DNA of 64,000 nt from Calendula officinalis (lineage: Eukaryota; Streptophyta; Magnoliopsida; Asterales; Asteraceae): positions 20,493,058 through 20,557,057 of the forward strand of contig OY970822.1 in the NCBI GenBank assembly GCA_963853835.1, written 5' to 3'. Under the pieces are notes generated by a model that made no database searches, was not told the origin of the DNA, and saw only the letters and a list, made by a program, of their open reading frames with translations. This document shows, piece after piece, positions 22,085 through 34,500 of this stretch. Position numbers and translations under genes: made by a program. How positions within the stretch are numbered: position 1 is the first letter of the stretch; every line of letters begins with the position of its first letter.

Positions 22085-23170
22085 CAATGTTTTAAAACCG
22101 GGGTTTTGAACCGGACCGGTCAATGTCTTAAAAACGGTCGAACCGGCTGAACCGGTCGGTTGAACCGGATTACAATACTATTCATTATTTATTAGTAAAT
22201 GTTTTATAAACTTTGGATTACTCTATTTTACAACTATATATGACAATAATAAAAAATATATTCTGTAATTTCTTTAACTAATTGGTAAATTCTAGTATTT
22301 GGTTATGTAAATTAGTAGTAGTCCATCGTTATTCTTCATATATGTGGCAACATATGCACTTGCTGGTTGTTGTGGTAGGAAATTTGACTAGTTTCTTTTA
22401 GCCACTCAAGTAAACAAAAAGATAGAAAAAAAGGGGTTGACTATTGAGACACCCCATAATTCTATTTGAACACCCCAAATTCTTCAATAATTAACTAATA
22501 AAGTTTTTTCGAAGCCTACATCGAACTCTGCCGCTAACACCACCCTACCAACTCACTCGCATCGGAATCAGCCGGTCGACGTCGCCGCTCGCTCCGCCAC
22601 CACCAACTCACTTCGATGTACAATATGTCGTCCATTCCGCCACCACCAACTAACTCCACCACCACCATCGCGTATGCCGCTCACCACCACCACCACCATC
22701 AACCACCAGTTTTAAATTAAAAAAAGTCTGAATAATCATATTAATTAATTGTTTGTGATTTTAATTTTCAAGTTTTCATTTTAATTGGGGTGTTTATTTG
22801 GTAGGTAGGGATGTGTAAATAGTAACACCCAAAAAAAAATCTATTATTTCCTCCATCCCACATCGCTGTGGGAGGAGAAAGGTGAAGCAGCAGCACCAGT
22901 ATATATTTGGCCATGCAGGGACATTTTAAAAGCACCTCAATGGAATCTACCTTTAAGGCCCGATTCATTTGAGCGAGGTTTAAGATTTAAGATAAAACCC
23001 GACCCAGTTTTGGTTTTTGAGATCCGGTTCAACCCGGTTTTCATATAAACCCGACGGTTCGATCCGGCTCGATTTTTGGCTGTTAACCCGGCTAAATTGG
23101 ACCGGTAGTGTATCTTTTTTCTGGTTCGACCGGTCCGACCGGCCGGTCGGACCCGGTCACGAAAACATTG
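22085..23170. mobile_element. Tag1-like non-autonomous hAT element
   Basis: Ends CAATGTTTTAAAACCGGG and CCCGGTCACGAAAACATTG are inverted repeats of the Tag1 type. An exact 8-bp duplication ATTAAGAG flanks it (22077-22084 and 23171-23178). Both subterminal regions are crowded with ACCGG/CCGGT motifs in opposite orientation, a usual transposase-binding arrangement in hAT elements. The 1086-bp body has no transposase ORF. It sits 338 bp upstream of the KASII start codon and at the edge of another MITE. Confidence 0.88.
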
Positions 23171-23174
23171 ATTA

Positions 23175-24054
23175 AGAGCATTAGGTGTGGTCACACCAAG
23201 TCGGATGTCACCTATGTGTCACGTCACTTATACGTCATATCATTATTTCACATTTCACAATCAAAACCGTAATACCTCTTACCATCACTAACCAATAATA
23301 TTCCTTTAGGACCCACCAAAATACCCCTCACTCACATAAATACACTTAGAAAAAAGAAAAACTCTCTTCTTTCTCCTTCGCCGAACTTCCGCGCACACCT
23401 CACTCACCCAGCGGGCGGTGTGGTGACGAGGGTGAAATAGCTGATGTGGCAGCCGGCGGACGTTTTAACGGTGATTACACCTAGGGGTGGCAATTCAGGT
23501 CGAGTTCGGGTTGACGGGTTCGGGTTCGCGGGTTGACGGGTCAGAAACGTTCAACCCGAAACCGACCTGTTTATATAAACGGGTCAGATATCTCAACCCT
23601 AACCTGTTTAACTTCAACCCAAACCTAACCCATATAACCCATTTAATAAAACGGGTTAAACATGTTATCAGGTCAAACAAATTAAACATGTCAAACATGT
23701 CAAAATGCTGTTATTATTACACAAATTCATAACAAAATACTAAACACCAAATTACTAGATAACATTATTATTTTTTATCTAACTATTAATTACGTTTTAA
23801 CTAGTAACTATAAATTAAGTATAAATATATATTTTTTAAAATATATTTTAGTAATTAAACGGGTTGGTGGGTCGACCCATTTAAATTATCATTGACCCGA
23901 ACCTAACCTGTTTAATAAACGGGTCAGCTGACTCAACCCGGGACTGACCCAATTATTTTTTACCTCAACCCAAACCTGTTTATTTTCGTGTCGGTTTCAG
24001 GTCGGGTTTCGTGTCGGGTCAGGAATTGCCACCCCTAATTACACCCATCGCTCT
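23175..24054. mobile_element. MITE with AGAGCATTAGGTGTGG ends, split by a hAT MITE
   Basis: The left end AGAGCATTAGGTGTGGTCAC and the complement of the right end (AGAGCGATGGGTGTAATCAC) agree at 16 of 20 bases. Without the insertion at 23482-24037 the unit is about 316 bp. The left terminus is also the target of the neighbouring Tag1-like element. No target duplication was found, so the superfamily is open. Confidence 0.5.
23482..24037. mobile_element. hAT MITE with TAGGGGTGGCAATTC ends
   Basis: Terminal inverted repeats TAGGGGTGGCAATTC and GAATTGCCACCCCTA enclose 556 bp, with a perfect 8-bp duplication ATTACACC (23474-23481 and 24038-24045). Subterminal repeats of the GGGTTGACGGGTCAG / CAACCCG type run inwards from both ends in opposite orientation. 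The two opposed 67-81 codon frames here are by-products of these repeats. No transposase is present. Confidence 0.88.
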
Positions 24055-24650
24055 GAAGGCGAAAACAGATTTTAATACATGAAGTTTATTAGTTGAGTTT
24101 TTTACTACTATAAAATATTAAATATGCCATATGATATTTTAAACTCGTAATTAGTATATTAACTTGATATATCAAATTAAAATCAATGACGTGACAATAC
24201 CTCTATATATACATTTTCCATACGGACTTGCTGTTCATTAGAGAGGATAGGAAAACGGGGTTTAGCAAAACAGTGTTTTATGGGGGCTGTTCAAGGGCCT
24301 TATAAGCAATATGTATAGGATATTAGGATCTTATAAAAAGCAATGCATAGCTCAGTCCAGTTGAAGTGTTGAACGTTGGTAACTCATATATTTTGCTTCC
24401 TGATGGTATAGTGTTCGATACTTTTCGATACTTGCAAAATGTTTATTTGTGGCTCATTTTTTTTTATAATTGCCATGCTTTTCTTTTTCCGGCTCAATGT
24501 CAATTTAAAGGTGAACTTAAAATAAAATTGAATAATATTTAAATCAAATAAATTATAACTCAGAATAAAAAATAATCAACAAAAATATTATGAATACTAA
24601 GTTTTTATTTCTTTATATAATAAGTAGAACAAAAGTAAATATTATAACGT

Positions 24651-24724
<74 letters not shown>

Positions 24725-24994
24725 TTAATTTAAAGCTATAAAGATATCATTTATAAGGTTTAAATGTAAATCATGATTATTAAAAAATATAAATTTCAAC
24801 TTCGAGCGAAGCTGAGTATATCATACCTTGTTGAATACAAAATTAGTCATTCAAGATAATAAATTTATTATTTTTCTAAATTCAAAATATTATTATGCAT
24901 CTTTAAGAGTTTATACTTTATAGTAATAGAAAGGGTTAGAAAATTTAAAAGTAAATTTAACGTATTAAATGGGTTTTTGGCGTTATTAAATGTG
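24055..24994. other. Intergenic DNA with a long (TA)n microsatellite
   Basis: No gene is seen. An uninterrupted TA dinucleotide run of about 34 copies occupies roughly 24654-24722. A tRNA-like CATAGCTCAGT phrase near 24346 lacks a matching second half. Confidence 0.6.
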
Positions 24995-25133
24995 GGAAAA
25001 TGATAATGACAGCCCTTAGGGCTGTCATTAAAAAAATAAAATAACAAAAGACAACCCTCCTGAATTTTAGGAATAATATTTTTCTAATCAATATACAAGC
25101 TTTTTATGCATAGGATTGTCATTAACAAAACCC
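24995..25133. mobile_element. Mutator-type MITE, copy B
   Basis: 139 bp with inverted ends GGAAAATGATAATGACAG and TGTCATTAACAAAACCC, flanked by a perfect 9-bp duplication TTAAATGTG (24986-24994 and 25134-25142). It is the same family as 12842-12994. Confidence 0.85.
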
Positions 25134-25208
25134 TTAAATGTGTAGCACGTCTAAAAAATTAGCCTCTATCTTATCTTAAAAGAAAATAGCTTGTGGTGTT
25201 TAATTTAT

Positions 25209-25362
25209 GGAAAATAATAATGACAGCCCTAAAGGACTGTCATTAAGAAGACAAATAACAAAAGACACTCCCCTGAATTTTAGGAATATTATTTTTTTAA
25301 TCAATGTACAAATTTTTTATGCATGTTAGTGACATCCCTAAGGACTGTCATTAACAAAACCC
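25209..25362. mobile_element. Mutator-type MITE, copy C
   Basis: 154 bp with ends GGAAAATAATAATGACAG and TGTCATTAACAAAACCC and an exact 9-bp duplication TTAATTTAT (25200-25208 and 25363-25371). It lies 75 bp from copy B, in the same orientation. Confidence 0.85.
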
Positions 25363-25840
25363 TTAATTTATTGCTTTGAAATTTATTCCATTGAAAAATA
25401 TATGTATTATTATATTTTTTAAACTTTTGATTTTATTATTGGTGTCTCTTTCTTATATTAATTTTTAGACGAACCAATTAAGTCTCTCTCTACCGTTAAT
25501 TTATGCTTTATAAATAAAAAATAGTAAAAATAATTATTTATGGGTAGATAAATTGGTAATCATCATGCATGCATATGCATACAAGAGAATCCTTAATGGA
25601 GCATAAGTTAATATGTACAATCGAGTTGTGCAAACTTTGCTAAATCATAATTCTATATTACCTCTACTACTACTCCCTCGTGATTGGAGTGGAAGAAAAT
25701 TATGTGGTCAAACTGAAGTGAAAACATCAATGTAAGAAGAGTCGACATAAATAAATTAGAATAGAAAATAAAATAAAGAAATGTCGACCGGCTAATATAT
25801 GGAATCTAGTTGTTATGGATTTGTACTTGTATGATTTACA

Positions 25841-26171
25841 TAGGGGTGAGCATTTGGACCGAAAAAACCGAACTGAATCGAAAATCGACCGAAACCGAAC
25901 CGAATCGAAACCGAACCGAATCGAAACCGATAGCATGTTATCGGTTCAGTTTCGGTTTTGAAAATTCATCGTTATCGGTTATCGGTTCTATCAGTTCGGT
26001 TCGGTTCGGTTTTCGGAAAATGATTAACATTTGGCCTAAAATAACCGAACCGAACCGAACTGAAACCGATAACATGTTATCGGTTCGGTTTCGGTTTTAA
26101 AAATTCATCGTTATCGGTTATCGGTTCTATTGGTTCGGTTCGGTTCGGTTTTGGCCCGATAAACACCCCTA
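25841..26171. mobile_element. hAT MITE, ACCGAACCGA family, copy 1
   Basis: It starts TAGGGGTGAGCATTTGG, ends AAACACCCCTA, is 331 bp long and has an exact 8-bp duplication GATTTACA (25833-25840 and 26172-26179). It contains AACCGAACCG repeats and two dyads of the form CCGATAACATGTTATCGG (25927-25944 with one change, 26066-26083 perfect). Its open frame is a repeat by-product. Confidence 0.88.
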
Positions 26172-26353
26172 GATTTACATGTGGCATCGGTTTTTTATAG
26201 AGTCCTTGAATATTTAAAATGGCTTTTGTTCATCATAAAGTGTATAGATGGGCGGGAAACTCTAACCTCAAATGTCTTTGACACCAGCCATTGTACACCC
26301 CCACACCGACAACTCTCTTGACATATTGTGGCACCAACGACTGGAGTGACTAC

Positions 26354-28413
26354 TGTAACGACTGAGATTTTGTAAATAAATAAATTGTACAAAAATGTGA
26401 TAATTAGGGATAATTCATTTCAGAACCGTAGGAATTGGTTTCGTGTCATTTGGACACCGTATGAGGAAGTTATGGGCGAAACCGGGTCGAGACGGAGACC
26501 GAAAAGTGCAGCCTAGCTGATTGGGGAAGTTCACGACGCGAACTATGGTTCGCGATCGTGAACTTCATTCAGGGAATTGGGGTTTTTCAGACATGGAGTT
26601 CCCGACCTGTTACCGATCGCGAACTGTTAGCGACACGCAAAGTTCACGACGCGAACTTGAGTTCGCGATCGTGAACTAGGGACCTCTGTATATAAACGGG
26701 TCTGGGGCTAGGGTTTGGACACCTACGCCCCTAGCACTAGCTCAGCCGTTATTTTGAAGAGAAGAGGCGATTTTGCTGATCTTGAGCTCAAATCTTCATC
26801 ATCCTTGAAGATTTAAACATCTAAGGTAAATATTGTTGATTCTTATCATCTTCTACCTTACTTTCAAGCTTTTCATGGGCATTAATGGTGGTTTTAGGAA
26901 CCAACCATACCATCTTTGGAGAAGATGGTCTATCATGAGTGTAAAACACTCATGGTGAGCTTGTAATCAATGTGTACAAGCTAGATTTGGGTTTTTGGAT
27001 AAGAATCTTGAACTAGGGTTTAAGATTTCCACCAAGTAGTATGAACTTGGTGGTTGAAAGTGTTAAATTAGTTAGATTAGTGATTAGTTATGTATAATAA
27101 CTAGTTATTGTGATGATGATGTATTAGGTCAAGAAGACCTTGAGATAGGGTGCTTATCGGGCCAAAACCGAACCGAACCGAACCGAACCGATAGAACCGA
27201 TAACCGATAATGATGAATTTTCAAAACCGAAACCGAACCGATAACATGTTATCGGTTTCGGTTCGGTTCGGTTTCGGTCGGTTTTTGGTTCGGTTATTTT
27301 AGGCCAAATGTTCATCCTTTTCCGAAAACCGAACCGAACCGAACCAAACCGATAGAACCGATAACCGATAACGATGAATTTTCAAAACCGAAACTGAACC
27401 GATAACATGCTATCGGTTTCGGTTCGGTTCGGTTTCGGTCGGTTTTCGGTTCGGTTCGGTTTTTTCGGTCCAAATGCTCACCCCTACCTTGAGATTTGAA
27501 GTACTTCTTTGATTAAGAAGTAAGGATTTGTGTTGATTAACACAAGTGTTGGATAGCATTGCTAAGGTGAGTACATGTGATCTTTCTAAGTACATAGTAA
27601 ACCATGTTTTATGAATTGAAATGATTTTAGAGTCTTTATTAGATAAAATTTTTTAATAAAGAAAAGATTGAATTGATAGAGTATGAATTTGAATTGAATT
27701 GAATTGAATTGATTTGTTTAGTTACCACTAGTATGATTGAGTTGTGATAGGGGCTTTGACCCAAGCTGATGATTTGTTATATGGTAGCTAATCAATTGGA
27801 TCATAGATAATCCACACAAGTTGGGGGAGTTAGTGACACCTACTTGGGGCGGTACCACCCTGCGCAAGGGTAGTGTGTCGAGAAATAGATAACCCGGAAA
27901 ACGGGGGAGTTTGAGATAACCCGGAAATCGGGGGAGCAAATAGATAACCCGGAAACGGGGGAGTTTACCCAGTTAACCCATATCGGGGGAGTTATTTCGG
28001 GGAGGCCCGTTACGTATGTGTTTGGCTTATGGCAAGCCTTAGAGTTTGATTGACTATGTGCAATTTGATAATTATTTAATTATTAGTTTATTGCAATTAT
28101 TTTCTAACCGGGTCTAAAACCCATGTTTCTCACGAGACAATCTTATCTCACGTACTGCGTTTATTTCGGCTATGTACTCAGGTTCAAGAGCTAAGGATTT
28201 GGCGGCCCGTAGTGTTAGCATTGGATGATTAAGCTCGGTGTACTTATCTAATTCCCTAGACTAGTTTTGATATATATTTGTAACGCCGGTTTTTGGTACT
28301 TCTTAATTATTCCAAATGTTTATTTAAACCATGTTTTGGATATTATGGATTTTAAACGGTTAAACTCGTTTATTTAAAAAGTTTAAATTGGTTTGAAAAA
28401 TTGGCGTGTTACA
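26354..28413 (+). mobile_element. Solo LTR of the Gypsy-like family
   Basis: It begins TGTAACGACTGAG and ends GGCGTGTTACA, with an exact 5-bp duplication ACTAC (26349-26353 and 28414-28418). The opening 150 bp, the GTTCGCGATCGTGAAC boxes, the CTCACGAGACA/ACTCAGGTTC region and the end all align with the LTRs of copies 1 and 2. There is no internal region, so unequal recombination between two LTRs probably deleted it. A hAT MITE (27146-27486) later inserted. A short tandem array of AGATAACCCGGAAACGGGGG-like units lies at about 27886-27965. Confidence 0.88.
27146..27486. mobile_element. hAT MITE, ACCGAACCGA family, copy 2, inside the solo LTR
   Basis: 341 bp in the opposite orientation to copy 1: it starts TAGGGTGCTTATCGGGCC and ends AAATGCTCACCCCTA. 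The 8-bp duplication CCTTGAGA is exact (27138-27145 and 27487-27494). Dyads occur at 27238-27255 (perfect) and 27399-27416 (one change). Confidence 0.88.
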
Positions 28414-28418
28414 ACTAC

Positions 28419-29280
28419 GACTCGGAACTTGAATCCTACACTCTTTATTTCTCAAAATTTCTCTAGTGACCCCATATATTATGTGGAGGTGAGTATCAAA
28501 CTTGAACTTGTGACATCTTATATTACAAGAGAACTCTAGTCTATAAAAATGAATTACATGTAAGAGAAATACACAAAGGTGAAAATTGGAGCAAAGCGTG
28601 ATGTGTGGAATCATAATTTAGTGTAAAGCGTAGTGTGTGGGTTTTTTAAATTTCAAGCATTATGCGTGGAGCAGACGTTGGGGTTATGCTTTCATATGTA
28701 TAGGGCTTAATCGATTTGAAGTCTCCTATATAATATGTATCATACGAATTTATCAAATTCAAACAGCTCCACAAGTTCTTATAAGTTCTCCTTGTTTAAT
28801 TATTTTTGTAAAAATATTTAACAGATGATCTGAGAAAAATTTAGGAACGAACACAACAATGATTATGTCGCATACATCATGAGTATATATTCAGATATTT
28901 ATTAAAAGAGAATATCCTTTATTTTATAAAAGAACTACTCCGTATATTATTTGATCTTCAAATAGTTATCAATTTCTATACTTACAAGAAGATGGGAGAG
29001 GTGAAGAGTATTTCGTTGTGAGAAGCTATGTTCCATGTGATAGGATAATTACAAGATAATTTGTTACGTCCGCTTCTTAAATCTGGAGCACGTTTAAGTT
29101 TGGCAATCCATGTGAGGAATACCTTCACATATATTTATACACATGTTGCCTACCGTTTTATAACAACGATACAAAATCTCGTCAGATACGAAATATAAAG
29201 GACAATAAATATACAGACATATATACCTCTATTGAGGTAGCTAGAGAGACTGCTTTGCAATGTTTCTTATCATTTTTATG
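28419..29280. other. Intergenic DNA, no gene recognised
   Basis: Short AT-rich frames only. No repeat or RNA gene was recognised. Confidence 0.5.
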
Positions 29281-29578
29281 TAGGGTTGAGCATGGTCCAA
29301 AAATCAAACCGAAACCAATAAAACAGAAACCGAACCTATTACATATTTTCGGTTTTGGTTCGGTTCGGTTCGGTTTTTCCCTCCAAATGTCCATCCCTAT
29401 ATGAGGACCGAACCGAAGCGAAATCACAGAACTGGAATCGATAGAACCGAAACCGAATATAATGAATTTTGAAAACCGAAACCGAACGGATAACATGTTA
29501 TCGGTTTTGGTTAAGTTTGATTTCGTTTGTATTTCGGTTAAGTTTGATTTTTTCGGGCCAAATACCGACCGCTATTAA
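29281..29578. mobile_element. hAT MITE, ACCGAACCGA family, diverged copy 3
   Basis: The left end TAGGGTTGAGCATGGTCC and AACCGAAACC repeats identify the family. GGATAACATGTTATCGG near 29488 is the family dyad with one arm base changed. TTTTTATG flanks it at 29273-29280 and 29579-29586. The right terminus has decayed (ending CGACCGCTATTAA). Confidence 0.65.
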
Positions 29579-29973
29579 TTTTTATGAATGCGGATTAGCA
29601 TTCAGAGCATTTGTTGACATGATTATTCAAAGCACGTTTCATGGTTTTTTACTACTTAATTGGGTTATTTTTGGCCAATAATAATAATGTCTCTTTCAGT
29701 TTATCAAATTTAATTAGAGGTATCAAAGACAACAGAATTTGATAAGGACACTCAATTTAACTCATTAAACTTTCTTAGAATGGGTTGTAAGAGTTTTAGG
29801 AATGACTAACTACGAGTCACAGATAATGTCCATATAACAAATCAACGATACTGAAAACACATGTCATAGAGTAATAAAGAAACTCTCTCTGCGGCGTTGA
29901 ATCCTAGCTAGGATTGCCGTCGATCTTTCGATTTTGATTGCCGGATTCCCCCCGTTAATCGGGGAGGGGTGGG

Positions 29974-31545
29974 TTGGGTAGTAGTGTGGTGACGAACGGA
30001 GCTCGATGGAACTCGGAAAAGGAGAAGGCAGTTTTACGTAATAAAGAATTGGATCTCAAAAGTATTGCCACTTCTTTCTATGTCTCGAACTTCCTTACAA
30101 CATGGGAACCTAGGGATCTATGGAAGGCCATGATGGTTTTTGGGACGGTAGCTGACGTCTACATTGTATGGAAACTATCAAAGATTGGTAGGCGGTTCGC
30201 TTTTGTCAGATTTCTTAGGGTTCGCAATGTGGATACGCTTCTGGAAAAACTGAATGGTACTTGGTATAATTCGTATCATTTTTTTGCTTCATTATCTAGG
30301 TTTTCTCGTAAAGATGTGAAGGAAACAGTGGGTGTTTCACAACAGCCGTAAAGAATTATGTCGAATAACGAACTGGTTATACCTACGAACAAAAAGTTTG
30401 TAGATCTCTTTAAGACGAATTCTAGAGAAACAGGTGGTGTTTCGAAGGAGAAGCCAATAGTTATTGAGGAGGAGAAAAAAGTTATTATGCTCGGTGATAA
30501 AGATCTAATGAAAATAAAAACTGAAAGAACAGTGTTGGTTGGAAAGGTCCGTGATCTTTCTTTAATTGAAAACATTAATATGGTTTGTGTAAAAGAGGTT
30601 TTCGTGGAGGTTGATGTGCATTATATTGGCGGGTCATGGTTGTGGTTGGAGTTTGACAACGTGATGGCATGTGACCGGTTTAAAAATCATGAAGACATGC
30701 AATTTTATCTTACACAGTTAAAGCCATTGGATTCTTCGTTTGTTGTTGACGACAAGGTTGTTTGGATTCGCTTTGATGGCCTACCTCTTCTTGCGGGTAC
30801 TATTAATGCGATTAAAAAAATGATGAGCCATCTAGGAGAGCTCATGTTTGTGGATGGAGACAATGGGGATAGCGGGAATGGGAAAGTATGTTTAAAAACG
30901 AAGATCGGAAGTAAGATTGAAGAACAGTTGGAGGTATGTATTGAGAAGAAAAAATATAAAGTTTGGATGTATGAATTGGCCTTATGGGAACCAAGTATGA
31001 AGAAATTTGATAATGCTAGTAACGATGAAGATGGTTTGTCGGATGTAGATCATGATAGTTCGGACGATGATAATACGGAGGATGAGAATAATGGAGAAGA
31101 TGAGAAGAAATTTGAAACGGGTAATGACCATTTTGCGGTTGAACAGGTGGAGAATTGTGATATCCCGGTTACGGTAAATCCTATTAGCCCAAGAGTGGAA
31201 TTCAGATCAACCGAAAACGAGAAGGAGAGTAATTTGCATTCCGGTCCTCGTGAAGGTGAAGATGTTGTGCTTAGAGATGTTGTTCATTCAGTGTCCGATG
31301 AGTCTCTATCAAAACCGCCGGGTTTTGAAAATGGGGGTAATAACGTGGTGGGAAGAAGTTATTTTTCAGCAAATTCAAACTCGGTGGTGGACGCAGGTAA
31401 CAAGAAGGTAAAAACAGTGTCTTTAATAGATGATCTTAATAGATTTATAGACATTGAAAGTGCAATTGGTCTTGATATGGAAGGGTGTCAAAGTTCTCTT
31501 GAAAAAATGATAAGTAATATGAGAGAGGAGAAGGGTTGTCCATGA
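29974..31545 (+). pseudogene. LINE ORF1 (RNA-binding protein), broken by one stop
   Basis: ORF1 of plant L1 elements binds the element RNA in the ribonucleoprotein particle. The first part reads as an RRM-like fold (TSFYVSNFLTTWEPRDLWKA then RRFAFVRFLRVRNVDTLLEK). After an in-frame TAA at 30349-30351 the same frame continues to 31545 with a DUF4283-like region (VVWIRFDGLPLLAGT) and an acidic, low-complexity tail (about 31015-31150). No in-frame ATG precedes the RRM, so the original start codon is probably lost; the frame opens at a TTG. The frame ends in TGA at 31543-31545, overlapping the ORF2 start as ATGA. Confidence 0.8.
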
Positions 31546-34500
31546 ATATTATGTCTCTTAATTCATGTGGTATTGGTGATGTGATTAAAAGAAGACGTAT
31601 AGCGGCGATTTGTAATAAAAATAAGGTATCCTTTTTGGGGATACAAGAAACGAGAGTTTCAAAAATAAATATGTTTATGATTAGGCAACTGTGGGGTAAT
31701 ATGTTTTTTGATTTTGCCATGAGTAGTGCGGTGGGGCTTTCAGGGGGTATTATCTCTATTTGGGATACTTCCGTTTTTGAAGGCTCAAAAATTGTAAGTT
31801 GTCGGGATGTTTTGTTTGTTCATGGGGAGTGGAAGGTAAATAAAATCAAATGTGTTATGGTGAATGTGTATGCCCCTCAAAGTAATGTTGATAAGATAAG
31901 TCTTTGGGTTTTTATCGTGAATTATATGGAAGCTAATGAAGGTAATTATTTGCTATTTGGGGACTTTAATGCGGTTAGGGAGGAAGGGGAGCGGTGGGGT
32001 TGTGAAAAAAACGATAGAGAGATGGAAGACTTTAATGAATTTATTGACTCGGCACATATTTCCGAAATTCCTATGGGGGGTCGGCGTTCACAAGGTTAAG
32101 TAGAGATGGTCGGAAAATGAGCAAATTAGATCGATTTTTTATGAATGAAGGGGTCAATGTTGCATGTGATGATTTAGTTGCAACTGTGTTGAATGATTCA
32201 ATTTCAGACCATAGACCTATTTTATTATCTCAATCTATTGTGGATAATGGTCCAAAAGTGTTCCGTTTTTTTAACTCTTGGATGGATGAAAATGATTTCG
32301 AACCGTTGGTGACGGAGGTTTGGCGGAATTCGGTTTTGCAGAATGGGAAATGTCATATGATTCTCTTTAAAGATAAATTGAAGCTTCTAAAAGAAAAGTG
32401 TAGAAATTGGTGGTTTGAAAAGAAGACGCACCAACAAAACGAAAAAGCTAAGTTGGTGAAGGAAATTAGTGACATTGAAAAGAAGATGGAGACTGATTCG
32501 GCTTCGGCTGAAGAACGGGAAGATAGATCTCGAGCTAAGCAGTGTTTATACAAATTAGATGTTAAAGAATGGCGGGACATGTCTCAAACATCAAAAGTTA
32601 ATTGGTGTGTTGAAGGTGACGAGAACTCCAAGTTTTTTCATGGAATCATCAATAGTAGGCGGCGGGTATTCAATGATGCAAGGTGTCAAACATGAACGTT
32701 TGTGGGTCTCGTCGCCGCGGGAGGTTAAAGAAGTGTTCTTTAACTTTGTTGCAAAGAAGTATAAACGTGTTGATGCCATTGGTATTGTTAACCGAAGTGA
32801 TAAATTCAAGTGTCTTTCGGATGTTAGCGTAAATTTTCTAATTTCGCCTGTCACGATGATGGAAGTTAAGCAAGCGGTTTGGAATTGTGGGAACGATAAG
32901 TCTCCGGGCCCGGACGGTTTCACATTTGCCTTTGTTAAAAGATTCTGGGGCATTTTAAAGACTGACATTTTTAACTTTGTTGTTGAGTTTTTTGATACAG
33001 GTTTTATTCCGTCCAGATGCAACTCTTCGTTTATTACGTTGATACCGAAGGTGCTCAATCCATTGGTGGTGAATGATTACCGCCCCATTAGTCTCATCGG
33101 TCTTCAATACAAAATTATTGCCAAGATTTTAGCGACTCGTTTATCGGTGGTGGTGGATTCGGTTGTTAGCTCGGAGCAATCGGCGTTTATTAAGGGGCGT
33201 CAGATTTTGGATGGTCCTTTAATTGTGAACGAGATGGTCGCTTACTATAAAAAGTTAAAGAAGAAGGCTATGTTTTTAAAAATAGATTTTGAAAAAGCGT
33301 ATGATTCCTTGAATTGGCAATTTTTGGATAAAATGATGGAATTTATGAACTTCCCTGTGAAGTGGAGACATTGGATTCGGGCGACTCTTCATTCGTCTAA
33401 GGCGTCTGTTTTGCTTAACGGCAACTCTTCTAAGGAGTTTAAGATTGAAAGAGCCCTTAGACAAGGAGATTCGCTTTCGCCGTTCTTGTTTATTTTAGCG
33501 ATGGAAGGGCTCCACGTGGCAATGGAAGAAGCGGTCTCGAGAAAGATGTTTTTCGGCCTTAAGGTAAAAACCGATGTCTTGAACATTTCTCATTTAATTT
33601 ATGCGGATGATGTCATTTTTATGGGTGAATGGTCGATGAAGAACATCCAAAGCCTTCTTATTATTTTACACCATTTTTATATGATTTCGGGGTTGAAAAT
33701 AAATTTACATAAATCGAATTTGTATGGTATTGGTGTGAAAGACGAAGAGATTAGCTATATGACGGATAGGGTTGGGGTTTGTAAAGGGAAAATTCCTTTT
33801 ATTTATTTAGGTCTTCCGGTTGGGGCATGCATGTCCCAGAAGAAGAATTGGGATGGTTTTATTAATCGATTTAAGCAGAAATTGTCCAAGTGGAAAGTAA
33901 GTACGTTATCTAGTGCTGGAAGATCTATGCTTAATAAGTCGGTGCTTGGTGGGTTAGGAGTGTATTTTTTATCTTTGTTTTGGTTGCCTAGAAATGTGAA
34001 TAACATGTTGGAAAGGTTGAGAGCTTCTTTCTTTTGGGGTGGCTCCGAACATTGTAAGAAAATTCATTGGGTCAAGTGGGATGTTGTTTTGGCATCATTG
34101 GATAATGGTGGGCTTGGTGTTGGTAGTTTGCATGCCTTTAATATAGCCCTTCTTTTGAAATGGACATGGCGGTTTGTTAACAATCGTCATGTGTTGTGGG
34201 CGAGAATTATTACTAATATATACGGGGAGAATGGCGAGTTAATACAGATAAATGCTCGGGGGTATAATGGTACACAACCATGAGGTCAAATTATTAATAT
34301 GATTGCTAAATATAAAGACCAATGTATTAATCTTCTTGATAAGTTGTTGAAAAGGGCCGGGAATGGTAGAAATACGTTGTTTTGGAAGGATGTGTGGGTG
34401 TCAAATGACACCTTAGCAGCCTTGTACCCTCGTCTATTTCGGCTCGAGATGCAACCGGGCTGTTTGGTGGCTGACCGTTTGGTGGATAATTTAGTGTCTT

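Noticed and set aside
24340..24400. Possible tRNA gene (CATAGCTCAGT)
   Set aside because: No matching B box at tRNA spacing and no cloverleaf could be drawn.
30276..30575. 99-codon minus-strand frame
   Set aside because: Antisense shadow of LINE ORF1.
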